Below, piece by piece: positions 10,064 to 20,522 of a stretch of 64,000 nt of DNA. Where the stretch lies: assembly GCF_001205715.1 (NCBI RefSeq), contig NZ_AQQZ01000005.1, forward strand, positions 1-64,000, read 5' to 3'. The notes under the pieces are model-generated. The model was not told the DNA's origin and ran no database searches. It worked only from the letters and a program-made list of their open reading frames with translations. The first letter of the stretch is position 1. Every line of letters starts with the position of its first letter. This stretch comes from Pseudaestuariivita atlantica. Its GTDB lineage: Bacteria; Pseudomonadota; Alphaproteobacteria; Rhodobacterales; Rhodobacteraceae. The translations under genes were made by a program, and so were the position numbers.

Positions 10064-10202
10064 TCACCCCTATCCATCCCACCGGCGACCCTGACGACCA
10101 AATCTTATCAGCGGGCTAAAGGTAAAAAGCCGAAGACCCGGCTTGAGACCCCGCCCGCGCGCACATATGCTCCACCGGACGCATCAGCAGGACGAGGCCA
10201 GC

Positions 10203-11078
10203 ATGGATATCCAGCGCATCGGCGTGATCGGCGCAGGGCAGATGGGCAATGGAATCGCCCATGTCATGGCCGTGGCCGGATATGACGTGACCGTCACCGA
10301 CATCTCGTCTGACGCCTTGGCCAACGCCATGAAAACGATAGATAAAAACCTCGAACGGCAGGTGTCCCGCGACACCATCTCGGCCGAGGACAAGGCCGCC
10401 GCGCTGGGGCGGATCGCGACCACTCCGGACCTGACCCAGCTGGGGGGCAGCGACCTCGTGATCGAGGCCGCGACCGAGCGGGAGACGATCAAGCAGGCCA
10501 TCTTCGAGGACCTGATCCCGCACCTTGAACCGCACACGATTCTTACGTCCAATACGTCTTCAATTTCAATCACACGGCTCGCATCCCGCACGGACCGCCC
10601 CGAGAAGTTCATGGGGTTTCACTTCATGAATCCGGTGCCCGTCATGCAGCTGGTCGAACTGATCCGCGGCATCGCGACCGACGAGCCGACATTCGAAGCC
10701 TGCCGCGGCGTGGTGGAGAAGCTGGGCAAGACCGCCGCCACGGCAGAGGACTTCCCGGCCTTCATCGTGAACCGCATCCTGATGCCGATGATCAACGAGG
10801 CGGTCTACACCCTGTACGAAGGGGTCGGCAACGTGACCTCGATCGACATGGCGATGAAGCTGGGCACCAACCACCCGATGGGCCCGCTGGAGCTTGCCGA
10901 TTTCATCGGGCTCGACACATGCCTTGCCATCATGAACGTGCTGCATGACGGGCTGGCGGACACCAAGTACCGGCCCTGCCCGCTCTTGACGAAATACGTC
11001 GAGGCCGGATGGCTGGGCCGGAAAACCAAGCGCGGCTTTTACGATTACCGGGGCGAGGCACCGGTCCCGACCCGCTGA
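10203..11078 (+). CDS. 3-hydroxybutyryl-CoA dehydrogenase
   Basis: A 291-residue NAD(P)-dependent enzyme interconverting 3-hydroxybutyryl-CoA and acetoacetyl-CoA. Visible are the cofactor loop GVIGAGQMGNGIAHV near residue 7, NTSSISITRLA, the catalytic HFMNPVPVM segment, and the family signature DFPAFIVNRILMPMINEAV. The start at 10203 places the Rossmann strand at the N-terminus. Likely roles are PHB turnover, butyrate oxidation and feeding the ethylmalonyl-CoA pathway. It stands as a single gene. Confidence 0.93.
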   Translation: MDIQRIGVIGAGQMGNGIAHVMAVAGYDVTVTDISSDALANAMKTIDKNLERQVSRDTISAEDKAAALGRIATTPDLTQLGGSDLVIEAATERETIKQAIFEDLIPHLEPHTILTSNTSSISITRLASRTDRPEKFMGFHFMNPVPVMQLVELIRGIATDEPTFEACRGVVEKLGKTAATAEDFPAFIVNRILMPMINEAVYTLYEGVGNVTSIDMAMKLGTNHPMGPLELADFIGLDTCLAIMNVLHDGLADTKYRPCPLLTKYVEAGWLGRKTKRGFYDYRGEAPVPTR

Positions 11079-11139
11079 ATCCAGCGCGATCCGATGCTGT
11101 GCAGTCGTTCGGGCGTAGCCAATCGTGCTTTCGCAGCGC

Positions 11140-12087
11140 TCAGGCTTCGTCTTTCAACGCCAGTGTCCGCTCGCGCAGCCACGCCATGAAGCCGCGCGGG
11201 TTGGAGGCCCATTCCTTGACGTCTTCGGGCTGAAGCGGTTCACCCACGACCGGGGCTTGCGGCTTGTTCAGCGAATGCACGACTTCGTACAAGAGCAGGC
11301 CCTGCCGCAGCACCGCCGCGGTCTTGTTGGCCATCTGGTACCAGCGCGAGTTCTGGCCGGGGAAATAGATCGGCAGCACCTGCGCACCGGAACGGTGGAT
11401 CATCTTGGCCGTGAACGGGTTCCACTCCCGTTCGATCGCCGGTCCGAACCACGTCTCGGACGCGGCCACCACGCCCGACGGGAACAAGACGATCACGCCA
11501 CCCGCCTTCAGGTGATCCATCGCCTGTTTCCGCATCTCAAGGTTCTGCTGCAGCGCGTCTTCCTCGTGCGGGAACGGCACCGGGATCATGAATTGCTCGA
11601 TCTCGCCCACGCCGGTCAGCAGGGACCGCGTCAGGATCTTGTAATCGGTCCGGACCTTGCCGATCAGTTCCGCCAGGACCATGCCGTCCACCAGACCGTG
11701 CGGGTGGTTGGCGGTGATCACGACCGGGCCTTCCTTGGGAATGCGCGCGATCTGGTGCGCAGGCGTGGTCAGCTTGATCCCCATCACGTCAAGCGCCTGC
11801 TTCCAGAAGCCCTGCCCGTGCGGGACGCCCATCGCCTCGAACCGGCGGATCAGGCGCAGAAGGCGGATCTTGCCGGTGATAAGCTCCATCGTCTGGATGG
11901 TCTTGCGCGCCCACCAGCTTTCGAAGGTGTTGGCGTAACTCAGGCGTCGTCTGTCATACGCCTCGTCCGCAAGATTGCCACCATCGCCCTGCCCGGCCAG
12001 ACGCCGTTCAGAGGGATGATTGTGCATCAGTACCGGTTTTGGCTGGGTCCCATCCACCAAGCGACTCGTGCCTCCCTCGCACCCCAT
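11140..12087 (-). CDS. PlsC-like glycerolipid acyltransferase
   Basis: A 315-residue protein with acyltransferase motifs: ANHPHGLVDGM replaces the usual NHxxxxD as motif I, and LFPSGVVAASE corresponds to the FPEG block. It probably acylates a lysophospholipid or related lipid at the inner membrane. The start at 12087 lies 7 bases after the HPr stop with GAGGA upstream, which suggests coupling. A shorter start at 12027 (MHNHPSER) is possible but has no Shine-Dalgarno. The substrate is unknown. Confidence 0.75.
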   Translation of the reverse strand: MGCEGGTSRLVDGTQPKPVLMHNHPSERRLAGQGDGGNLADEAYDRRRLSYANTFESWWARKTIQTMELITGKIRLLRLIRRFEAMGVPHGQGFWKQALDVMGIKLTTPAHQIARIPKEGPVVITANHPHGLVDGMVLAELIGKVRTDYKILTRSLLTGVGEIEQFMIPVPFPHEEDALQQNLEMRKQAMDHLKAGGVIVLFPSGVVAASETWFGPAIEREWNPFTAKMIHRSGAQVLPIYFPGQNSRWYQMANKTAAVLRQGLLLYEVVHSLNKPQAPVVGEPLQPEDVKEWASNPRGFMAWLRERTLALKDEA

Positions 12088-12094
12088 GGGGCGT

Positions 12095-12373
12095 TCAGTC
12101 CTCTTCTCCGAACCGCGCGGCGACAAGGTTTTCGATCGCCTCGGCCAGTTCGGCGGCCTGCGGCCCCGAAGTCTGGACTTCAATAAAGGTTCCCTTGGAC
12201 GCTGCCAACATCAAAAGACCCATGATCGAGTCGCCCTCGGCGCTCAGCCCGTCCTTGGATATCTCGGCGCGCGCATCGTGCTCTTCCACCAGTTCGACAA
12301 GCTTGGCCGAGGCCCGCGCGTGCAGGCCCTTGGTGTTGCAGATTTCCAGTGTGCGGCAGGTTGGTTCGGACAT
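12095..12373 (-). CDS. ptsH: HPr phosphocarrier protein
   Basis: A 92-residue PTS phosphocarrier. NTKGLHARAS places the phosphorylatable His at 18. SIMGLLMLAAS holds the regulatory Ser49, the target of HPr kinase, matching the hprK gene upstream in the same run. It receives phosphate from EI (not in window) and passes it to EIIA. No sugar permease gene is nearby, so this is the regulatory PTS of alphaproteobacteria. It is followed by the acyltransferase gene. Confidence 0.93.
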   Translation of the reverse strand: MSEPTCRTLEICNTKGLHARASAKLVELVEEHDARAEISKDGLSAEGDSIMGLLMLAASKGTFIEVQTSGPQAAELAEAIENLVAARFGEED

Positions 12374-12385
12374 GACAGGCTCGGC

Positions 12386-12772
12386 TCAGGAGACGTTCTT
12401 GCTGTCGATGTATTTTCGACCAGCATTCAGCGCGCGGTCAACCGCGTCGTCGACCTCGAGACAGCGGCACTTCGCCAGCTTGATCAGCATCGGCAGGTTC
12501 GCGCCGTAAACGATGCGCCGGTTGTCCGGCGCGCAGGCCTTGAGGCTGAGGTTCGACGGAGAGCCGCCGAACATGTCGGTCACCACGACAACCCCGTCAC
12601 CGGTATCGACATCGTCCGCCGCCGCGCAGATTTCGAGTTGTTTCGCCGCGCGGTCGTCTTCCGGCGCGATGGAGATCGCGCGCATCCCGTCCTTGCGCCC
12701 CACGACGTGTTCCACGGCGGACTTGTACTCGTGGGCGAGACCGCCATGCGCAACGATCACGATCCCGATCAC
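12386..12772 (-). CDS. Mannose-type PTS EIIA protein
   Basis: A 128-residue EIIA of the fructose/mannose family: GIVIVAHGGLA with active His9, then VVVVTDMFGGSPSNLSLKAC. The start was set to GTG at 12772 because it overlaps the rapZ stop as GTGA and puts the first beta strand at the N-terminus; the open frame extends 31 codons into rapZ without matching sequence. No EIIB/C partner is present, so it most likely accepts phosphate from HPr for regulation, possibly of ChvGI or carbon flow. Confidence 0.9.
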   Translation of the reverse strand: MIGIVIVAHGGLAHEYKSAVEHVVGRKDGMRAISIAPEDDRAAKQLEICAAADDVDTGDGVVVVTDMFGGSPSNLSLKACAPDNRRIVYGANLPMLIKLAKCRCLEVDDAVDRALNAGRKYIDSKNVS

Positions 12773-13698
12773 TGTGCCGCCTCGTCCATCGCCGCCGTGT
12801 TTCCCTGTCCACCTGGCGCGATCCCTTGGCGCTCCAGTTCCCGATGCCTTACTGACACCTGCCACCCTGCCTCTGCAAGGCCGCGCGTGACGGTTTCCGC
12901 AAGCGTGACCGACCGGTGACGCCCGCCGGTGCAGCCAAAGGCGACCGTGAAATGGGTCTTTCCCTCCTCGATACAGGCGGGAAGCTGGAAGATCAGCAGG
13001 CCCAGCACCTGTTCGAGGAACGCCGCGTATCGCGGATCGCCCGCGACATGGGCCGCCACCTTCGGATCGCGGCCGGTCAACGGGCGCAGCTCGGGCACCC
13101 AGTGCGGGTTGGCGAGGAACCGGCAGTCGAACACCATGTCCGCCCCGCGCGGCAGGCCTTGCTTGTAGGAAAACGACATGACCGACAGTGCAAGGCGCTG
13201 CGCCCCGTGCAGCCCGAAACGGCGGGCAATCTCGGCGCGCAGGTCATGCGGGCTCAGGTCCGACGTGTCTATGGCGTGGCTGGCTTCGGGCCGGACGGGT
13301 GCCAGCAGTTCGGCCTCGCGCGCGATGCCCAGTTCGGGGGCGTCCTGCGGCGCCAGCGGATGGCGGCGCCGGGTTTCAGAGAACCGGCGCAACAGCACCT
13401 CGCGGCGGCAGTCGAGGTACAGCAATTCCGGCGCGGCACCCGACCGCGCCGTCAGGTCACCCAGCAGGGTCATGACGGCCTCGGGCGTGAAATCCCGGTT
13501 GCGGGCGTCGAGGCCCAGCGCAAGCGGTCGCTCGGCCCACCCCTCGGCATCAAGCAGCCGTGGCACCAGCGTCAGCGGCATGTTGTCGATGGTTTCGTAC
13601 CCAAGGTCCTCAAGCGCCGCGATGGCCGTGGACCGGCCAGCACCGGACGGTCCCGTGACAAGCACGAGGCGCGCGGCGGGGTCTGTGGCGGAGGACAT
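12769..13698 (-). CDS. rapZ: RapZ-family nucleotide-binding protein
   Basis: A 309-residue P-loop protein with Walker A GPSGAGRS (16-23) and a C-terminal VAFGCTGGRHRSV segment typical of RapZ (formerly YvcJ/YhbJ). In enterobacteria RapZ directs RNase E to GlmZ small RNA and senses glucosamine-6-phosphate. In alphaproteobacteria its partner is not defined. Its place between hprK and EIIA(Man) supports a link to PTS signalling. It overlaps the EIIA start by 4 bases and follows hprK by 3 bases. Confidence 0.92.
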   Translation of the reverse strand: MSSATDPAARLVLVTGPSGAGRSTAIAALEDLGYETIDNMPLTLVPRLLDAEGWAERPLALGLDARNRDFTPEAVMTLLGDLTARSGAAPELLYLDCRREVLLRRFSETRRRHPLAPQDAPELGIAREAELLAPVRPEASHAIDTSDLSPHDLRAEIARRFGLHGAQRLALSVMSFSYKQGLPRGADMVFDCRFLANPHWVPELRPLTGRDPKVAAHVAGDPRYAAFLEQVLGLLIFQLPACIEEGKTHFTVAFGCTGGRHRSVTLAETVTRGLAEAGWQVSVRHRELERQGIAPGGQGNTAAMDEAAQ

Positions 13699-13701
13699 CT
13701 G

Positions 13702-14142
13702 TCAGGAACTCGGAGGATATTTGAGGGCGTGCAACACTGCAGCTGCAAAATAGGCGTGCGGCACTGCCGATATCAAGGGGATCGCCAAGTCGTGAAACCG
13801 CGCGGACGCAGCGTCGGGAATGCGCTTTTGCGCTTCTTCATCCAGATCGACCACCAGCCGCAGTTGGCATTCCGGCAGGGCGTCGGCCTTCAGGATACCG
13901 ATGCCCCGCGCCTCGATCCGCCCGGCAATGGTCGCGGGTGCCCGCGCCGCGACGTGGCCATCCTTCGCGGCAAGGATCACACGGTCATCCGCGACGAGGT
14001 GCGCACCGTAGGCCATCAGCGCCAATGCGAGGGCGGATTTGCCCTTTCCCGACTGCCCCAGAATGAGAACGCCGCGGCCCGGATCGAGGGCCACGGCGCT
14101 GCCATGCAAGGTTCCGTCCCGGACGCGCGCGGCCAGGTCCAT
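13702..14142 (-). CDS. hprK: Short HPr kinase/phosphorylase
   Basis: A 146-residue protein with only the catalytic domain of HPrK: Walker A GQSGKGKSALAL near residues 29-40, DDRVIL, and a region equivalent to the HPrK signature GxxEARGIGIL. Firmicute HPrK has about 310 residues with an N-terminal domain absent here, which is the normal alphaproteobacterial form and not a truncation. It should phosphorylate Ser49 of HPr. It lies 6 bases downstream of chvG and 3 upstream of rapZ, in one operon. Confidence 0.92.
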   Translation of the reverse strand: MDLAARVRDGTLHGSAVALDPGRGVLILGQSGKGKSALALALMAYGAHLVADDRVILAAKDGHVAARAPATIAGRIEARGIGILKADALPECQLRLVVDLDEEAQKRIPDAASARFHDLAIPLISAVPHAYFAAAVLHALKYPPSS

Positions 14143-14148
14143 CTCTCG

Positions 14149-15855
14149 TCAGACCGGAAGGCCCACCACGAACCGGGCGCCCAGCGGCTCGGACGTGACA
14201 TCGGCCTCGGTCGGGCGGATGTTCTCGGCCCAGATCACGCCGCCATGCGCCTCGACAATCTGTTTCGAGATGGCAAGACCCAGCCCCGAATTGTTGCCGA
14301 AATCACCCGCAGGTCGTTCCGAATAGAAGCGTTTGAAGATCTTGGTCAGCGCCTCTTCGGGGATGCCGGGGCCGGTATCCTCGACCACGGCCAGCACCCG
14401 GTTGTCCTTGCGCCGCGCCCAGATGCGGATCGCGTCTCCCGGCTCGCAGAAGCTGATCGCGTTGGTGATTAGGTTGACGAATACCTGCGCCAGCCGCGCT
14501 TCGAGCCCGTCGATGACGATCGGTTCGGCAGGCAGGTCGGTTATGAAGTCGATGCCCTTCGACTTCGCGTCCTCACCAAGGAACTGGCTCAGATTACCCA
14601 GCATATCCAGCAGGTTGAACGGCTCCTGCTCTTCCTTGACCAGTTCGCTGTCAAGCCGTGACGCGTTGGAGATGTCGCTCACCAGGCGGTCGAGCCGCCG
14701 CACGTCGTGATCGATCACGTCGAGCAGTTTTTCGCGCTGGTCGTCACGCTTGGCGACGCGCAGCGTGCCGACAGCCGACCGCAGGGATGCCAGCGGGTTC
14801 TTGATCTCGTGCGCGACGTCCGCCGCGAACTGCTCGTTCCCGTCGATCCGGTCGTAAAGCGCCGACACCATCCCGCGCAAAGCACCCGACAATCGACCGA
14901 TCTCGTCCGGTCGCGCGGTGAGATCGGGGATGCGGATGCGGCCCGAAGAATACTTGCCGCGGTCGCGTGACCGCCCCACTTCCGCCGCGGTCGCGAGGTC
15001 GGACAACGGGTTCGAAATCGTCGATGCGAGGACCAGAGACAGGCCGATGGACACAAGCGTCGCGATCACGAACATCTGCAGCATCGCCTCGCGTTCTTCC
15101 CGCACGGTCGTGTCAAGCTCGCCCGCTTCGCTGGCCAGCGCCACGACGCCCATGACGGCACCCGTGGGCCCGACAATGGGCGTGTTCACCGTGTAGACCG
15201 AACCGCCATCCTGCCCCACCGCCATCTCGACCTGCGTGCGACCGTCAAGGCCCGCATCGATCATGCCAACCAGCTGCGTTTCAAGCGGTTCCGGCGTTTC
15301 CGGCGCGCCGGCCAGGAAACCCGTTGCGCTGCTCCACAGCCAGGACAGGCCGTCGACGATCACGGTGGATTGCGGGCTGTCCGTCTGACGCTCGATCACG
15401 GGCGGCCGGGTTCCGACGCCCTGCGCGACCAGCGACCTGTCGGTATCGAACACGAACAGGTCGACGCCCTTCCGCAGGTCAAGCGCATCCACCGTCGCCT
15501 GCGGATCCAGCGCGCCGCCACCGGCGATCTGCGCCTCGAACACGTCCGCGACCAGCGCCGCCTCGGACGCCAGCGACGCCGCGCGTTCCAGCGCGAGGTT
15601 GTCGCGGGTCGAGTTCAGGTAAAGGATCCCGACCACCAGGATATTCAGGGCGATCAGGTTGAAGGTGATGATCTTGCGCGTCAGTGGCGAGCGTTTGAGG
15701 CTGAAGAGCCCGCGCCGCGCGCGCCGCTCCTGCACTTCCTCCTCGACCACGCCGCGCGGCGCGACCCAGTCGTCCCCCAGAACGACGTCAGCCCCGCGGC
15801 GCGTGCTGCGCTGCGGGGTGTCGTGTCCAAGGTCGATCCGTTCGGCGAGAGCCAT
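14149..15855 (-). CDS. chvG: ChvG-type sensor histidine kinase
   Basis: A 568-residue membrane kinase. After a cytoplasmic N-terminus of about 60 residues come TM1 (62-80), a periplasmic sensor (about 81-258), TM2 (260-280), HAMP, and the kinase core with H-box ADVAHEIKNPL (His349), an N-box near LITNAISF and the G-box VEDTGPGIPEE. It pairs with ChvI directly upstream. The family (ChvG/ExoS/BvrS) senses acid or envelope stress in alphaproteobacteria, in some species through periplasmic ExoR. Neighbouring hprK and EIIA suggest cross-talk with the PTS. Confidence 0.93.
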   Translation of the reverse strand: MALAERIDLGHDTPQRSTRRGADVVLGDDWVAPRGVVEEEVQERRARRGLFSLKRSPLTRKIITFNLIALNILVVGILYLNSTRDNLALERAASLASEAALVADVFEAQIAGGGALDPQATVDALDLRKGVDLFVFDTDRSLVAQGVGTRPPVIERQTDSPQSTVIVDGLSWLWSSATGFLAGAPETPEPLETQLVGMIDAGLDGRTQVEMAVGQDGGSVYTVNTPIVGPTGAVMGVVALASEAGELDTTVREEREAMLQMFVIATLVSIGLSLVLASTISNPLSDLATAAEVGRSRDRGKYSSGRIRIPDLTARPDEIGRLSGALRGMVSALYDRIDGNEQFAADVAHEIKNPLASLRSAVGTLRVAKRDDQREKLLDVIDHDVRRLDRLVSDISNASRLDSELVKEEQEPFNLLDMLGNLSQFLGEDAKSKGIDFITDLPAEPIVIDGLEARLAQVFVNLITNAISFCEPGDAIRIWARRKDNRVLAVVEDTGPGIPEEALTKIFKRFYSERPAGDFGNNSGLGLAISKQIVEAHGGVIWAENIRPTEADVTSEPLGARFVVGLPV

Positions 15856-15870
15856 TCCCGGATCCTCGCC

Positions 15871-16572
15871 TTATTCTTCGTTGTAGCGGTAGCCGATGCC
15901 GTACAGCGTCTCGATCGCCGAGAAGTCATCGTCGACATTGCGCATCTTCTTGCGCAAACGCTTGATATGGCTGTCGATTGTCCGGTCGTCCACGTAAACC
16001 TGGTCGTCGTAGGCCACGTCCATCAGCTGGTCCCGCGACTTCACGAAACCGGGCCGCTGGGCCAGCGCCTGCAGCAGCAGGAATTCCGTCACCGTCAGCG
16101 AGACGTCCTTGCCTTTCCACGTGACGGCGTGGCGCAGCGGATCCATCGTCAACTCGCCGCGGACCATCAGCTTGGCCTCTTCGACCTCGCCCGACAGGTC
16201 GCCGGCAACGGCATCCTGGCGACGCAGCAGCGCGCGGATGCGTTCCACCAGCAGGCGTTGCGAGAACGGCTTCTTCACGTAGTCGTCCGCGCCCATCCGC
16301 AGGCCCAGAACCTCGTCGATCTCGTCGTCTTTCGAGGTGAGGAAGATCACCGGCATCGTGGTTTTCTGCCGCAGCCGCTGCAGCAGATCCATTCCGTCCA
16401 TGCGCGGCATCTTGATGTCCAGCACCGCCATGTCCGGCAGTTTCTGGTTGAACGCGTCGAGAGCCGACTGTCCATCGTTGTAGGTTTCGACCTCGAACCC
16501 TTCCGCCTCGAGAGTCATGGAGACCGACGTCAGGATGTTCCTGTCGTCGTCCACAAGGGCGATCTTCGACAT
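15871..16572 (-). CDS. chvI: ChvI-type OmpR-family response regulator
   Basis: A 233-residue regulator: receiver domain with acidic pocket VDDD (7-10), phospho-acceptor Asp52 in [11 protein letters not shown] and Lys in FLTSKD, then an OmpR/PhoB winged helix at the C-terminus ([17 protein letters not shown]). It is the cognate regulator of ChvG, whose gene starts 15 bases downstream. It is divergent from pckA, the arrangement conserved in Rhizobiales and Rhodobacterales. Confidence 0.95.
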   Translation of the reverse strand: MSKIALVDDDRNILTSVSMTLEAEGFEVETYNDGQSALDAFNQKLPDMAVLDIKMPRMDGMDLLQRLRQKTTMPVIFLTSKDDEIDEVLGLRMGADDYVKKPFSQRLLVERIRALLRRQDAVAGDLSGEVEEAKLMVRGELTMDPLRHAVTWKGKDVSLTVTEFLLLQALAQRPGFVKSRDQLMDVAYDDQVYVDDRTIDSHIKRLRKKMRNVDDDFSAIETLYGIGYRYNEE

Positions 16573-16875
16573 ATTGCCTGATCCTTTACACTGCTCAATT
16601 CTTATATTTTTGCGTCATATGAGCCGTTTTCACCTTTTCGATCAATCCCCAACTGCGAATCACTCGGGTCCTGTGCCCAATTTCCACCACAATTCCTGAA
16701 TGAATGGCTAATATGCCTCAGTAGGCCCCTACCGGCCCGGCCTTGCCGCAAGATGATTGCGCAAACACCTGCCGTGGTGGCGCTAACTGCAAGAAACGGT
16801 CCTGTTATCTCCTGAAAACGTCATGTTATGGGCGTAAGCAAAGGCATAACCGGACCAGTCTCAGGAGACCCCGAC
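16573..16875. other. chvI-pckA divergent intergenic region
   Basis: This 303-base gap must hold both promoters. AT-rich stretches near 16600-16625 (chvI side) and GC-poorer tracts near 16800-16850 (pckA side) are visible. The only confident element is the pckA Shine-Dalgarno AGGAG at 16863-16867, 8 bases before the ATG. Short ORFs here are not credible genes. I could not identify a ChvI binding site by eye. Confidence 0.6.
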
Positions 16876-18474
<1,599 letters not shown>

Positions 18475-18516
18475 TCTCCATTGGCCGCCGACAGGCCAGA
18501 GGCACCAGGATACAGC

Positions 18517-18540
18517 AACGCCCCCGCACGGGGGCGTTTC
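18517..18540 (+). terminator. Intrinsic terminator of pckA
   Basis: Stem AACGCCCCC / GGGGGCGTT with loop GCAC is followed by TTCCTTTT. It lies 42 bases after the pckA stop and 17 before the stop of the convergent DUF3140 gene. Confidence 0.85.
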
Positions 18541-18556
18541 CTTTTGGTCACCCGTC

Positions 18557-18886
18557 CTACAGCGGGTCGTGACCCCAGTTCATCAGCGAATAGCGCCAGG
18601 CCGAGCTCTCCACATCCTCCTCCGGCCCGCCCTGGCTGAGGTGGCGTTTGATGTAGCCCACGACCGTCGCCATGTGGTCCCACTGGTCATCCGACAACTC
18701 GTCCTTGTTGGTGCGCTTGATTTTCACGATCCGGCGACCCGACTTGTGGCCGGTGCTCTCGCCGTCGTCGCTGTCGCCCACCGACCGGCTCTCCTCGGTC
18801 TCCAGCCAGTCTTCCAGTTCCTGCGGAGCCATGTTCACCAGCTCCCGCCATTCGTCCCAGATCTGCTCTCTCGATTTCTCGCTCAT
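18557..18886 (-). CDS. DUF3140-like small acidic protein
   Basis: A 109-residue protein beginning MSEKSREQIWDEWRELVNMAPQELEDWL and ending SSAWRYSLMNWGHDP, the layout I associate with DUF3140 proteins of alphaproteobacteria and actinobacteria. It is strongly charged and cytoplasmic. Function is unknown; the fold may resemble DNA-binding or chaperone-like helical proteins. ATG codons at 18886 and 18898 compete. The former has AAGGA at workable distance, while at 18898 the purine run abuts the start codon. Confidence 0.78.
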   Translation of the reverse strand: MSEKSREQIWDEWRELVNMAPQELEDWLETEESRSVGDSDDGESTGHKSGRRIVKIKRTNKDELSDDQWDHMATVVGYIKRHLSQGGPEEDVESSAWRYSLMNWGHDPL

Positions 18887-19032
18887 CGCCGTGTCCATCC
18901 TTCCGTCAGGTGTCAGGCAAGCAATTCCGCACAGCCCAATGGGGTTCCGCGCACACACGTGCCCGTGAGGCCGGATTGCACCGCCCGCGCGTCTGGGGCA
19001 GCGTCGCGGCACGCAATGAACGAGGTTCCCGC

Positions 19033-19569
19033 ATGCTCATCCCCCGCCAGAAAACACCGCTGCTTTCCGTTCCCACGCTTGACGGTGCGGGTTTTGACCT
19101 GTCACGCCAAACCGCCGAACGCGGCACCGTGATCTGCTTTTACCGCGGGCTGCATTGCCCGATCTGCGCGACCTACCTGAAAGAGTTCGACAAGCGCGCG
19201 CCTGACTTCGCCGAACGTGGCGTGGACGTGTTTGCGCTGTCCTCGGACGGGCAGGAGCGCGCGCAGGCCATGGCGGACAAGATCGGCAACGCCAACCTGC
19301 GCATCGGCTATGACCTGCCCCTGCAGGTTGCCCGCGACTGGGGGCTTTATATCTCCACCTCGCGCGGCAAGACGTCGATCGGGATCGAGGAACCGGCGCT
19401 CTTCTCGGAACCGGGCCTCTTCATGGTGACCCCGGAACAGACGCTCTATTACGGATCGGTTCAGACCATGCCGTTCGTGCGGCCGCATTTCTCGGAACTG
19501 GTCAGCGCGCTCGATTTCGCGATCGAAAAGAGCTACCCGGCGCGGGGCGAGTATACCGGCCCCGTCTGA
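19033..19569 (+). CDS. Peroxiredoxin-like (AhpC/TSA-fold) protein
   Basis: A 178-residue thioredoxin-fold protein with FYRGLHCPICATYLKEF, giving Cys42 and Cys45 as a CxxC pair at the peroxiredoxin active-site position. It keeps no Prx PxxxTxxC context, so it may be a redoxin or disulfide reductase rather than a true peroxidase. The start at 19033 (MLIPRQKTPLL) fits the family; the open frame upstream is spurious. It is divergent from the DUF3140 gene and probably monocistronic. Confidence 0.8.
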   Translation: MLIPRQKTPLLSVPTLDGAGFDLSRQTAERGTVICFYRGLHCPICATYLKEFDKRAPDFAERGVDVFALSSDGQERAQAMADKIGNANLRIGYDLPLQVARDWGLYISTSRGKTSIGIEEPALFSEPGLFMVTPEQTLYYGSVQTMPFVRPHFSELVSALDFAIEKSYPARGEYTGPV

Positions 19570-19606
19570 CACGTCCGCACGGATGCGGGCGACGTGCCGG
19601 CATCCC

Positions 19607-20377
19607 TCACCCCAAAAAGCCGCGCCGGATCAGGTTCAGACCCGCGATCAGCAGGACACCCAGCGTCAGCCGCCGGAACATCGCCTGATCGATGCGCGGC
19701 TGCATCGCGGTGCCCAAGGCCATCCCGACCACCGCCGGCAGGATCAGCAGAAGTGACAGCCGCGTGCCAACCTCGTCGAGGATGCCCGAGTGCAGATGCG
19801 ACACCACCAGCAGGACGGCGCCAAGGCCATAGACAACACCCTGCACCCGCATCTGAACGGCCTTCTCGGTCCCGAAGGCCGTCAGCATCATCACCGTCGG
19901 CGGGCCCCAGACGCCGGACAACCCGCCCAGCGTCCCCGCGACCATCCCCGTGCCCGCCTGCGCCCAAGCGCGGGGCAGGCGATGCAGGGGCGGCTGCCAG
20001 CCGCCGAGCTGCGACAGTGTGAACAGGACAACCGGCACGCCCAGCGCGACGAAGAACGTCGCAGGATCGAGGAGCGGTACGAACTGCGCCACGGCCACAA
20101 GGAAGGCAGCGCCCACCACCATGAAGATCATGAAGCGCCGCGCGTCCCGCCAAGCCGCGCGTGGTCCCTGCGCCAGCGCCTGCATGACGTTGGTCACCAG
20201 CGTCGGCAGAATCAGCGCAGCAAGCGCGAGGTCAGGCGCGACAAAACTGCCAAGCCCGGCCACGATGATCATCGGCATCGCGAACCCGACCAGCCCCTTG
20301 ACCAGCCCCGCCAGAACGGCGACGGCAGCCGCCAGCGCCAGTATTCCCGGTGATATCGCGCCGAAAACAAGGTCCAT
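19607..20377 (-). CDS. TauE/SafE-family sulfite/anion exporter
   Basis: A 256-residue membrane protein with about eight hydrophobic segments and internal repeat structure. The N-terminal GLVKGLVGFAMPMI and the mid-protein GTLGGLSGVWGPPTVMML correspond to the two TauE signature repeats. These carriers export sulfite, sulfoacetate or other small organosulfur anions. Substrate here is unknown, with no sulfonate gene adjacent. It is convergent with the peroxiredoxin-like gene. Confidence 0.85.
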   Translation of the reverse strand: MDLVFGAISPGILALAAAVAVLAGLVKGLVGFAMPMIIVAGLGSFVAPDLALAALILPTLVTNVMQALAQGPRAAWRDARRFMIFMVVGAAFLVAVAQFVPLLDPATFFVALGVPVVLFTLSQLGGWQPPLHRLPRAWAQAGTGMVAGTLGGLSGVWGPPTVMMLTAFGTEKAVQMRVQGVVYGLGAVLLVVSHLHSGILDEVGTRLSLLLILPAVVGMALGTAMQPRIDQAMFRRLTLGVLLIAGLNLIRRGFLG

Positions 20378-20454
20378 GACCCCTGATACCAGCCGCGTCA
20401 GCGCGCCACATCGAAAATCGGATGCGAAACTTTAAAACGCTTCGACAAGGCGGA

Positions 20455-20503
20455 ATGTATTTATGTTGCGCTGCAACTGCGAAATACACTATGCAACTGC
20501 AAC
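20455..20503. promoter_or_regulatory. Nested palindromic operator upstream of mcd
   Basis: GTTGC-GCT-GCAAC (20463-20475) is nested inside GTATTT (20455-20460) and AAATAC (20480-20485). A further GCAACTGCAACAT follows (20491-20503), whose GCAACAT mirrors ATGTTGC at 20461-20467. The whole block ends 7 bases before the mcd Shine-Dalgarno (20510-20514), so a bound protein would block transcription or initiation. The TGC/GCA-rich half-sites resemble those described for the PHB regulator PhaR, but the match is loose and the regulator unidentified. Confidence 0.6.
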
Positions 20504-20522
20504 ATCGATCGAGGAGATTCCC

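Noticed and set aside
15370-16581. 403-codon open frame on the plus strand over chvG and chvI
   Set aside because: Opposite to two unmistakable two-component genes and of random-looking composition.
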